NCBI RefSeq assembly: GCF_037176765.1
Contig: NC_090026.1
Span: 133,693,252-133,757,251, forward strand
DNA: 64,000 nt
Direction of reading: 5' to 3'
Source: Anolis sagrei
Lineage: Eukaryota; Chordata; Lepidosauria; Squamata; Anolidae
The position numbers and the translations under genes are program-made. Of this stretch, positions 42,701 to 54,700 are shown in pieces. Positions within the stretch are counted from its first letter, which is position 1; each line of letters begins with the position of its first letter. The notes under the pieces were generated by a model. The model searched no databases. It was not told the DNA's origin and saw only the letters and a list, made by a program, of their open reading frames with translations.

Positions 42701-45700
42701 CAGGCCTTGGGCCTGACCCCCAGCGCCACCCTCTGCCTCCTGGAGCCCCCCTCCCCTGGGAGCCCCCCAACGGACCCCCGGACACCCCCCAAGGAGGAGG
42801 GGGAGGGAGGGGAGCTCCGCCCAATGGAGAGGACGGCCCTGGTCCTTCGTGGACCCTCCGTGCAGCTGCCACCGCCACCGCCACTGCAAGAGGAGATTCC
42901 AGAAGCCCTGGACATGGCTGCCGCTGACCATCATCGCTGGGGTGAGTCATACATAGCTTTGGTGGAGGGAGGAGGACAGGGAGCAAAAAGATACCTGTGT
43001 GTCACCAGTTCGTGCCCAAATGCCTCTTTCCATGGAAGGGGGACCTTTGCATGACCCAGAGATGTCCTTTGGCCTTGTAGCCCCCTCCCTTGTGGCCCTG
43101 TCTGCGTAGGAGGTGGGCCATAACCTTGCGGCAGATTGCATTGCAGCATCACCCAGATTCCCAGGGAAGGAGGTCGGGGCATGGCCTGCCTCAGTTGTGC
43201 TCAGGTGGGGGGATTCCCTGTTGCCTGGGCTCAATGGCACCCAAATACCTGGGAGGAGTCACTCTGGACCGTGCTCTGACCTACAAGAAGCATTGCCTGA
43301 ACATCAAGCAAAAAGTGGGAGCTAGAAACAATATCATACGAAAGCTGACTGGCACAACCTGGGGATCACAACCAGACACAGTGAAGACATCTGCCCTTGT
43401 GCTGTGCTACTCTGCTGCTGAGTCTGCATGCCCAGTGTGGAACACATCTCACCACGCTCAAACAGTGGATGGGGCTCTTAATGAGACATACCGCATTATC
43501 ACGGGGTGTCTGCGCCCTACACCACTGGAGAAACTACACTGCTTAGCCGGTATTTCACCACCTGACATCCGCCGGGAAGGAGCAGCCAATAGTGAAAGGA
43601 CCAAGGCAGTGACATCTCCAGCCCATCCCCTGTTTGAGTATCAGCCAGCATGTCAACGACTTAAATCAAGACATAGTTTTCTAAGATCTACAGAGACATT
43701 CGTTGGAACACCCCAGCAAGCGAGAGTCCAAAAGTGGCAGGCTCAAACCCAGCACCTCAATCAGTGGCTGATACCAAATGAGAGACTCCCTCCTGGGCAC
43801 ACAGAAGACTGGGTGACTTGGAAGGTGCTGAACAGAATGCACTCGGGCACCACGAGATGCAGAAATGGGGCCACAAAGTGGAATCCTCGACATGCGAGTG
43901 TGGAGAAGAGCCAACCACTGACCACCGGCTGCAATGCACCCTGAGCCCTGCCACATGCACCATGGAGGACCTTCTTGCGGCAACACCAGAGGCACTCCAA
44001 GGGGCCAGAGACTGGTCAAAGGACATTTGATCAACTACCAAGCTTGCAAACTTTGCGTTTTATTTGTTTATTTAAAAAATGCAATACAACTGTTTTGGTT
44101 TGCTCCTGACACGATAAATAAATAATGGCCCTGTCTGTCCATCTGTCCCTTCTTGGCCCCATAGAGAAACTCTCCCCCCACCCCACCCCCAAAATAATCC
44201 TGGACCTGCTTGTTGATGGATGGTGCTAATGTGTCTTCTTCCTTTGCTCTCCCGCAGGCCGAGGACAGAAGCTGGATGCTCCAGAGGAGCCCATGGATCA
44301 GGGCCCTTTGGAGCTTGCCGAGGAGGAAGAGCAGGAGGTGGCAGAGCCGGAGCAGGACCTGTTGCCAGGTAGGTGGGCATTTCTGTAGGAAGATGGCATT
44401 GTGAGAAGGGCTGGGTCAGAAAGAAAGAGGGACCCACAGAGGTGGGTTTGTGGTCTGTGGTGGGCAGGATGGCAGACCCCCTTCCCGCCCCCAATTCCTG
44501 TTACCTTCTGTTGGGGGATCTGAGGTGTTAGGCTCAAAATAACCCTCAGTTGGGGTCAGTCCACCATAAATGTAGCAGAGTACCAGAAGCCAACTTCATA
44601 ACCATCAGAAACTTACATTCTGTGAGCTAGGATTAGCTTTCTCTCCATAGGATGGCAGAGTCAGAACTTTAGGGTCAGAAACATTTATTGAAATAAAAGA
44701 AATACATTCTGGATAGAAAAGGCCTTGGAGCCAACTAGCTTACTCAGTCTCATCTTCTAAAGGGGATTAAAAAGGGTAAAAAGATCCATGCAGCTACTTT
44801 TTGCCTAGAGAGAGGCAAAATGCGTCCTTACTGGTAGGAAGGAAAGGCACAAGAGACAAATGCAGACCGCATGGTCAACCCAAGGCAATAAAACTTCAAG
44901 ACAAAGTTCCCTCACAGAATTCCATTCCTCTTCTAAACAAGATTAAAAAGGGTAAAAAGATCCATACAGCTACTTTTTGCCTAGAGAGAGGCAAAATGCG
45001 TCCTTACTGGTAGGAAGAAAAGGCAGAAGAGACAAATGGAGACTACATGGTCAACCCAAGGGCAATAAAACTTCCAGACAAAGTTCCCTCACAGAATTCC
45101 ATTCCCACATCATTAAAAATGGGGGAGGAGAGAGTAGCTATCATTGTAGAGTCAGAACTTTAGGTTCAAAATCATGTATTGAAGTAAAAGAAATACATTC
45201 TGGGCAGAAAAGACCTTGGAGCCAACTATCTTACTCAGTCTCATCTTCTAAAGGAGATTAAAAATGGAAAAAAGATCCATGCAGCTACTTTTTGCCTAAA
45301 GAGAGGCAAAATGCGTCCTTACTGGAAGGAAGAAAAGGCAGAACAGACAAATGCAGACCGCATGGGCAACCCAAGGGCAATAAAACTTCAAGACAAAGTT
45401 CCCTCACAGAATTCCATTCCTCTTCTAAAGGAGATTAAAAGAGGTAAAAAGATCCATGCAGCTACTTTTTGCCTAGAGAGAGGCAAAATGCGTCCTTGCT
45501 GGTAGGAAGGAAAATCAGAAGAGACAAATGGAGACCGCATGGTCAAACACAGGGCAATAAAACTTCAAGACAAAGTTCCCTCACAGAAGTCCATTACTAA
45601 ATCATTAAAAAAGGGGGAGGAGAGAGTGGCTATCACTGTAGAGTCAGAGCTTTAGGTTCAAAATCATGTATTGAAGTAAAAGATATGCATTCTGGATAGA

Positions 45701-48700
45701 AAAGGTCTTGGAGCTAACTAGCTTATTCAGTCTCATCTTCTAACGAAGATGTAAAAAGATCCATGCAGCTACTTTTTGCCTAGAGAGAGACAAAATGCGT
45801 CCTTACTGGTGGGAAGGAAAGGCAGAAGAGACAAACAGAGACTGCATGGTCAACCCAAGGACAGCAAAACTTAAAGAGGAAGTTCCCTCAGAGAATTCCA
45901 TTGCAACATCATCAAAGGGGGAGGAGACAGTGGCGGGCAGGAAGAGAGAAGGCAAAGCCCTTTTGGGAAAAACATACATGTGGGAGGAGGAATCCCTCAG
46001 CCTAATCCTATCTCTAGCCTAGCTACTCATTGAGGGCTGGAAACTTGATGACACAAGAAACTTGTGCAGTCCAGGGATGAAAGCCAATAACTTCTGAACT
46101 CAGTGGGTCTCCTCTGAAGTAGGGAGGGGGGCAGGGAGGGGAAGTGCTTCCAGGCCAGGAGAGGGAGGGGCAGGGGTCATGGGAGGGGGCAGGGGTTGAG
46201 CAGCCCTTTTGCAAAGAGGAAGGGCTCCCATCGTGACAGGGCTGGGGGGCTGTTCTCTCCAAAGGTCTCCCACCACCGCTGGAACTTGGCCCAAGGGGGG
46301 CAGCAGGCTCTGGCCACCACTGGCCCGCAGAAGGCAACCGGCTGAGGTAAGAGCGCTTCCTGCCCTGCAGGGCTTAGAGGGACCTTCTGGTGTAGGGAGG
46401 GGGGGGGGGCTGGGTCATGGAAGAGGGCCAAGGGGAATTGATGTAATTGTCTGTATGGTTTCTTTCCAGCAATTGAATGTTTGCCTTATATGTTGGAAAC
46501 TGCCTTGAGTCCCTTCCGGGAGATAGGGCAATACAGTATTCCCTCACTTATTGCGGGTGTTCCTGTTGCACTCCAGGACAGGGAAAGCCCTCTGACTTTA
46601 AACACCACAATCCTTTTATTGAAGATAATTAAAAAGCCGCAAAGTAAAAAAGCACTTTAAAGAAATAGGTAAATCCAATTAGGTAGGAAGATAAGCAGGA
46701 ACAAAGTAGTCCAGGGTAATAGTCCAGCAAAGTCCATACAAACAAAGTCAAAACTTCCCAAATAAAATGCAAGAAATCAGGAATCAGGAATCCAAAGCAT
46801 GAATATAAAAACATAGTAACCAAGAATCAAAATCATGAAACGAAGGCACTTAAAACGTGAATTTTCCAAGCAAAGCTTCCATGAAACAAGGATGAGATCT
46901 TGACTTGATTCCAAACGATGCTTCATCTGACTACATATCCTATACTTGGGACATTTATCTCTTCGTTAGCTATGTCTCTAGCGCTCTGAAATTGGTTTTG
47001 CTTTAGCTGAGAATTTCTTACCTTTTTCTCTCGGAGCCTGGCAGAACGCCGAAGCCACTTGTTCGGCTTTCCTGTTTTGACTGATCTCCTCCCATCTATC
47101 TATTTGCTCATTAATTTCTGCAGCTGGGCCAGGTGCCAAGCTGTTTTCAAGTTCCCTATCATGGGAACTCTCTGGTAACAATTCAGAGAGCACACCCCTC
47201 AGGGACATTCTCATGGGAAACTACGCTTTGAACAGGGATCTCCTGGTTATTCTCTGCTTCAATATCCTTGACCAAACCATTGCCGTCTTGAAACTCATTG
47301 GCATCACTCCCCACATCCAAAGCACTCTGTTCCTGAAACACAATCACAGGCTGAGCTCAAACAGTTCCACTCCATGACCACCCTCGATAAGTGAAAATCC
47401 GTAAAGTGAAAATCCACGGCAGCCTCCTCCTCGCCACTTCCACTGCTCCCCGCCTCGGAGGCCCCTTCCTCGCCAGGTTGGGCACCCTTGGACACTCGGC
47501 CTGGCGAGGAAGGAATGGGGAGAAGCTCAATAGTGTTCCCCCGCTGCTCCCGCGAAACAGCGAGTCCGCAATAAGCGAACCGCGAAGTAGCGAGGGGACA
47601 GTGTATACAGATAAAGTGTTGCTTTTGTTGTTGTCGTTGTTGTTAATGTGGGCTACAAGGCAGGCTGAAAAGCTGCCCCATAAGCGCACCCCTGACTCTC
47701 TCTGTGATCATCTCAGGGTCCATTTCCAGGCGGGTGGGCTTTGCAGGGGTGTGGGCCAGTCCACCTCAGAGCCCCCTTTCCTCTTTCCCCTCTCTTTTGC
47801 CTCCCTCCCACAGGGCTGCAAATGAGGGAGGGTCCGGATCTCCCTCCCTGCCTTTCGCCGTGGCCCAGGCTGCGGAACAGCGCCTCCAGCAGGCAGCCGC
47901 TCAGGGAGCCGAGGAGGAAGAAGAGGGGGAAGAAGGGAAGGCAAAGACCCCCCCAGGCCGCCCCACTTCCGCAATACCGTCCCTCGTCCAGCTCTCCCTG
48001 CAGGGGACCGTGGCCCTGCTCACAGGTGGGTCCCTTCTCCCCTACTCTTCCCACCCCCCATTATGCAATGTGCCTCCGTAACGGCCTCTTGGACACCCCC
48101 CTCCTCCACAGCCCCCCGCAAGCAGTACTGCAGCAGCCTCTCGGCGCTGACCCCTGTCCTGGCGGAGCAGCTCCTGGCGCACCTGGCGAAGAGGTCCCTG
48201 CTGAGCCCCCGCTCCCTGCGGCTCTTCTTTGGCTGCCCCCTGCAGCGCCTGCGCCTGGACTGCTACCCCTTGGCCACCAACGCCCTCCTGCAGCAGTTGA
48301 GCGCCTTCCCCGGACTCCGGCACCTCAGCCTCGTCTCCTGTGCCGTCATCACCGGTGGGTGAGAGAGCCGATCGGGGCCCGGGTGGGAGGGGGTCACCTT
48401 GGGGCAGGACCACTGCTCTCCTGCCTGGATTGCGGTTTGCAGGCCTTTCTATGGCAATAGGAGGGTTGAGTGAGACACACAGTCCCCTCCTAAATGGGAT
48501 TCCCAATGGTTAGAGGAGTATCATCTGCTCCTCTAATAACTGAGGCCTTTCCAGTGGGGGTAAGGACTCCTTTTGGGGGCCCAGAGTGGAGCCGGTGTCC
48601 TGCCAGGACAATGAGAGCTCAGCCAGGAAGACGCGCCCTTGCTCTTCATGCCAGGCAGAGGCCGGACTGACCGCTCCGCTCTCCCTCAGACCAAGGCCTG

Positions 48701-51700
48701 TCCGCCCTGCCGCACCTGACCCACCTCCAGCACCTCAACTTCTCCGCCTGCGTCAAGCTCACAGACAACTGCCTCCAGTTCCTCAAAGGTCTGTCCATCT
48801 ATTTATCTCCTGGACCTCTTGCATTATTTGGTGGGGGGGGGGGGGGAGGGTCCAAAGTGTCTTGGGCCCTCCATGTGTTTCGGACTTCCACCATTCCTAA
48901 AAGCCTCAGGAGGGAGGGCCAAAGTTTACCCATTCCTGGTGTAGAGGCCTTTGACGGGGAATAGCGCATGGCTCCTGCTTTGCCCAAGCGGTGCTGATCC
49001 ATGCTACGTGAGAGGCAAAGGTGGAGGATTGGGGCCACAGGCCATGATTATGGACTTTGGGTGCAGAGGAGGGGTGTCGACCACCCCCCATTCGTGCTCT
49101 TCCCTCTCTCGCAGGGCTGCCGCACCTGTCTCACCTGGCGCTGGACCAGACGCGGGTCTCGGACCGAGGCCTGGCGGACTTCCTGCCCTCGGCGCCCCCC
49201 TCCCTGACCCACCTGAGCCTCAACCGGACGGGGGTCACGGAGCACACCCTGGCCCTACTGCCCTGCCATGTCCCCCAGCTCTGCCTCCTCAGCATCAAGC
49301 AGACGGGCGTGAGTCAGCCGGGAGGGAGGTGTTAGGCGAGTGGGTTTATTAACAAAAGTAACTTATTAGCAGCAGCGTGACCCAGCACCTGTAACCCGAA
49401 GTGATAAAAAGACCCAAAACACACAAACCAATGTGATCTCTCCCATCGGAAGCACTATTTACAATTACAAGGTTTCCAAAACACAAGTAAAGTCCTTTAT
49501 ACTTCCTTCTTTGCTTCCATGCTGGGCTTCTTCCTCATACAGATAAACAGCTTCGCTCTCGCATCGAAATTACACAGGAGCTTCACATAGAAGCTTTACA
49601 CAAGTTTTACACACAAGGTCTTTAACCTAGGGCTTCTTTCACCAAAGTTTCTCTCACACTGAGGTTTACCTCACACTCCTCAGGATGACAATATCATAGA
49701 ATCATAGAATCATAGAGTTGGAAGAGACCTCATGGGCCATCCAGTCCAACCCCATTCTGCCAAGAAGCAGGAATATTGCATTCAAATCACCCCTGACAAA
49801 TGGCCATCCAGCCTCTGCTTAAAAGCTTCCAAAGAAGGAGCCTCCACCACACTCCGGGGCAGAGAGTTCCACTGCTGAACGGCTCTCACAGTCAGGAAGT
49901 TCTTCCTAATGTTCAGATGGAATCTCCTCTCTTGTAGTTTGAAGCCATTGTTCCGCGTCCTAGTCTCCAAGGAAGCAGAAAACAAGCTTGCTCCCTCCTC
50001 CCTGTGGCTTCCTCTCACATATTTATACATGGCTATCATATCTCCTCTCAGCCTTCTCTTCTTCAGGCTAAACATGCCCAGTTCCCTAAGCCGCTCCTCA
50101 TAGGGCTTGTTCTCCAGACCCTTGATCATTTTAGTCGCCCTCCTCTGGACACATTCCAGCTTGTCAATATCTCTCTTGAATTGTGGTGCCCAGAATTGGA
50201 CACAATATTCCAGATGTGGTCTAACCAAAGCAGAATAGAGGGGTAGCATTACTTCCTTAGATCTAGACACTATGCTCCTATTGATGCAGGCCAAAATCCC
50301 ATTGGCTTTTTTTGCCGCCACATCACATTCCTGGCTCATGTTTAACTTGTTGTCCACGAGGACTCCAAGATCTTTTTCACACGTACTGCTCTCGAGCCAG
50401 GCATCGTCCCCCATTCTGTATCTTTGCATTTCATTTTTTCTGCCAAAGTGGAGTCTCTTGCATTTGTCCCTGTTGAACTTCATTTTGTTAGTTTTGGCCC
50501 TTCATCTCTCTAATCTGTCAAGATCGTTTTGAATCCTGCTCCTGTCCTCTGGACTATTGGCTCTCCCTCCCAATTTGGTGTCGTCTGCAAACTTGATGAT
50601 CCTGCCTTCTAGCCCTTCATCTAAGTTATTAATAAAGATGTTGAACAGGACCGGGCCCAGGATGGAACCCTGAGGCACTCCACTTGTCACTTCTTTCCAA
50701 GATGAAGAGGAAGCATTCGTGAGCACTCTCTGTGTTCGTCCATTTAACCAACTCCAGATCCACCTCACCATAGTTTTGCCTAGCCCACATTGGACTAGTT
50801 TCCTTGCCAGAAGGTCATGGGGGACCTTGTCAAAGAAGGCCTTCCTGAAATCCAGGTACGCTACATCCACGGCATTCCCCGCATCTACCCAGCTTGTAGC
50901 TCTATCGAAGAAAGAGATCAGATGAGTCTGGCATGACTTGTTTTTGATAAATCCATGTTGACTATTAGCGATGACTGCATTTGTTTCTAAGTGTTTGCAG
51001 ACCACTTCCTTAACAATCTTTTCCAAAATCTTGCCCGGTATCGACGTGAGGCTGACCGGACGGTAGTTGTTTGGGTCATCCTTTTTTCCCTTCTTGAAGA
51101 TTGGGACCACATTGGCCCTCCTCCAATCTGCTGGAACTTCTCCCGTTCTCCAAGAACTCTCAAAGATGGTTGCCAATGGTTCCGAAATGACTTCCGCTCG
51201 TTCCTTCAGTACTCTTAGGTGTAGTTGGTCTGGCCCTGAAAGGGGACCTGAACTCATTTAGAGCGGCCAGGTATTCCTGTACGACTTGGAGTTGGATGTC
51301 CTCTAATCTCTCATCCACTCCGTCTTGCTGAGGTTGAAGATGACTTTCTTTTTGTGAGAAGACCGAGGCAAAGAAGGCATTAAGTAGTTCTGCCTTTTCC
51401 CTATCCCCTGTCAGCATTGCCCCATCTTCTCCTCGCTTCAACCCACCAACTCTAACAGGCTTCGGCCTGCTAACTATTTCAGTGTTTTACTCACAACTTT
51501 TGTAATTGAAAATACCCAGTTAATTTTTAATATGTCTGTCAGGAGGGAGCCCCCCCCCCCGTCCCCTGCCCCCCAGAGCAGAAAAGGAGGGGCCTTTTCC
51601 AGTTCTGCTGCTTCACCTCTGTCCCTCTCCTCCCTTCCCTCCCACCCAGATCACGGACGTTTCTGCCTTGCGGCACTTGGGAGCCCTGCAGGCATTGCAC

Positions 51701-54700
51701 CTGGATGGGACCCCCGTGAGCGAGGCCTCCCTCGGGGCCCTCTCCACGCACCCCTCCCTCTCCAGCCTGACCCTCCATGGAGTCCAGTCGGTGGACGGCA
51801 ACCGAGCCCTAGAGCTCATCTCAGGTACCAGGTCATGGGGGGGGGGGGGCGCACCTTGGGGCATCTTGCCAGTGGAGACTGTTGGGGCAAGTGGGCAAAG
51901 ACCCTCCTCATAAATGCACAGCGGAGTAACTTAGCAGCAGCAGTGTGACCTAGTGCCAGGAGTCCAAAGTGAGAAAAAGAACACAAACACACAGACCAAT
52001 GTGATCTCTTCCTTTGGAGGCTTTTCTTTGTAGCAAAACAATGTGGTTGCACTGTTTACAAGAACAAGGTTTCCGTAACACTTCCTTCTTTGCTTCCACG
52101 CTGGGCTGCTTTCTTATGCAGATAAACAGGCTCTCACAGAGCCTCCTCTCACACTGAAGTTGCACAGGAACTTCACACAGTCACTATTTACACACAGCAG
52201 CCTTCACACCAGCGCTTCCCACCAAAGCTTCTCACACCAGGCCTGGTCAAACTGAGGCCTACTAACACTGAGGCCTTTCTCCTACTGAGGTTTTCTCACA
52301 AAGAGGGCTCTCTCACACCAAGGACCCTCTCACTCTGAGGCAAACTAACACTGAGGCCTACCTCACATTGAGGCCTTTCTCCCACTGAGGGCTTCTCACA
52401 CTGAGGACTCTCTCACACTGAGGACCCTTTCACTCTGAGGCATACTTACCCTGAGGTGTACCTCGCATCGAGGCTTTTCTCCCACTGAGGGCTTCTCACG
52501 CTGAGGGCTCTCACACTGAGGACCCTCTCACTCTGAGGCAAACTAACACTGAGGCGTACCTCGCATTGAGGTACTTTCTCCCACTGAGGGCTTCTCACAC
52601 TGAGGGCTCTCTCACACTGAGGATCTTCTCACTCTGAGGCAAACTAACACTGAGGCCTACCTCAGATTGAGGCCTTTCTCCCTCTGAGGGCTTCTCACAC
52701 TGAGGGCTCTCTCACATTGAGTACCCTCTCACTCTGAGGCAAACTCACTGAGGCTTTCTCATACTGAGGCCCACTAACACACTAAGGCCCTTCTCCCACA
52801 TAGACCTCTCACAGACTAAGGCTTACTAAGCTACAGGCACACCTGCTTATATAGAACTACAGTTTTTGCTGTATTCATTTAAGCCTTTCAGTGCTTGACT
52901 CACATTTTTCTAATTAAAAATACCTAGTTAATTTTTAATATTTCTGACAGACACTCCGAGGGGGGGGGGGGATCCAGGTGTCCAGAAGAGAGAGTCTCCC
53001 CAGGCCTTTGAGAGTGGGGGGAAAGGCCTGTTTCCAGGCAGCACAGGTAGAGGGATGGCGGGACCACACTGGTCAGCAGAATTGGGCCCAAAGCCTCACC
53101 TGGACAAGGAGTGGTTGGAGAGGTGGGCTGCTCTTAAATGCAAATGGCTGCCCTTTTAGAGATCCAGAACCATCCAAGATTTGGCTCTGGCTTCATCCAC
53201 AGAGTGCGTGAGGTGGACTAGATGACCCCTGGGTCCCTGCCCACTGGCAACAGTCCTGTGAGGGGAACCAGTCCTTGATGGAGTCATGATGGCTGTCCCC
53301 TCCCTGCCCCCCCCCCCCACACACACATTTGTCCATGACTCTCCAGGGTAGTAAAAGAGGAGGGGTCAGTTTTGACAGACCCCCTCTGGCCCATGTAAGA
53401 GCCCCTTCAGCTCTGTGGCCCTCATCACCCCCAGGAGCAAGACTGCGCTGACGTGATGACCGTCCTAACTGGTGGGTACCTCTTCCCTGCTTACCCCCCC
53501 CCCCCCCCACCTTCCCGGCTGCAGGTCTTCCCCTGGCGCACCTCGCGCTGCCCTCGCGGCACACCGTCACAGACGATGGGATGGCTGCCCTCTGCCGCCT
53601 CTCTGGCCTCCTGGAGCTGAACCTCACGGACTATGCCCACATCTCTGACGCAGGGCTCCAGCATCTGCCCCAGATGACCAGGTGAGGGGCAGTGGGGAGT
53701 GCAGGGACCCTGGTGTGTGTGTGGGGGGGGGGGGGCAAGGGACACCAAGGTGCTCTTCTCCCATCATCCCAATTAACTAGTAGGGCTATGGAGAAACACA
53801 CTGGGGGTTGTAGCCCAGTAATACCTGGGGGGCCACGCTTTGCTGTTTTGTGTTTCACACTGCTATGCGGGATTGTGCCTCTGCACTCAGGCCGGTCACT
53901 CAGGCCTTCTTTAGGCCAATCCTCACTTCTACTCGGGGGCCCAGCCGGAGGGCTTGGTTATCAAACTTTGGCAGAGGGTCAGCGGAGACAACATGGCTGC
54001 TGGCAGACTAAGGCCTACCTCACACAGAGGCTTCTCTCACAGAGTGAGCCGACTTCACACTGTGAGACCTTTTCACAGACTGAGACCTTTCTCCCACTGA
54101 GGTTTACCTCAGACTGACAGCTACTATGCTACAGACACACCTGCTTATATTGAACGGTCATTGTGCTTATATTGAACAGACTAAGGCCTACCTCACACAG
54201 AGGCTTCTCTCACAGAGTAAAGCTTCTCCTACTGAGGTTTACCTCAGACTGACAACTACTAAGCTACAGACACACCTGCTTATGTAGAACCGCAGCTTTG
54301 TATAGAATCCTAGAGTTGGAAGAGACTTGGTGGGCCATCAAGTCCAATCCCATAATGCCTACCTCGCACTGTGAGGCCTTCTCACAGACTGAGACCTTTC
54401 TCCCACGGAGGTTTACCTCAGACTGACAGCTACTAAGCTACAGCCACATCTGCTTATATTGAACTGCAGCTTTTGCAGAGTCATTGCATCCATTTAACTC
54501 TTTCAGTGCTTGACTCATATTTTTGTAATTATAAATACCTAATTAGTTTTTAATATTTCTGACATTCCTTCGGCCAGCCCTCCCACTTGGGAGGCCCAGC
54601 TGGGTGGCTTGGTTCTCAAACTTTGGCAGAGGGTCAGTGGAGCCAACATGACTGCCTGGCAGACTAAGGCCTACCTCACACAGAGGCTTCTCTCACAGAC

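Larger units (their letters stand above)
46440..47640 (+). mobile_element. SINE-like 3' end split by a Tigger-like element
   Basis: GAATGTTTGCCTTATATGTT, GGGAGATAGGGCAATA (to 46,532) continues after the insertion as TACAGATAAAGTGTTG and (GTT)n at 47,615-47,640. Confidence 0.5.

Noticed and set aside
42231-42986. A 251-codon frame on the minus strand
   Set aside because: It is the antisense of the GC-rich UBX exons; the plus strand has splice sites and a recognisable UBX domain.
43090-43944. A 284-codon frame in intron 6, considered as a host gene
   Set aside because: Its text ([31 protein letters not shown]) is a LINE ORF2 C-terminus and it ends in a LINE-type tail.
46177-46508. Possible alternative exon 8 in other frames
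   Set aside because: Only 46,265-46,346 has an acceptor and donor with phases that join exons 7 and 9 in frame.
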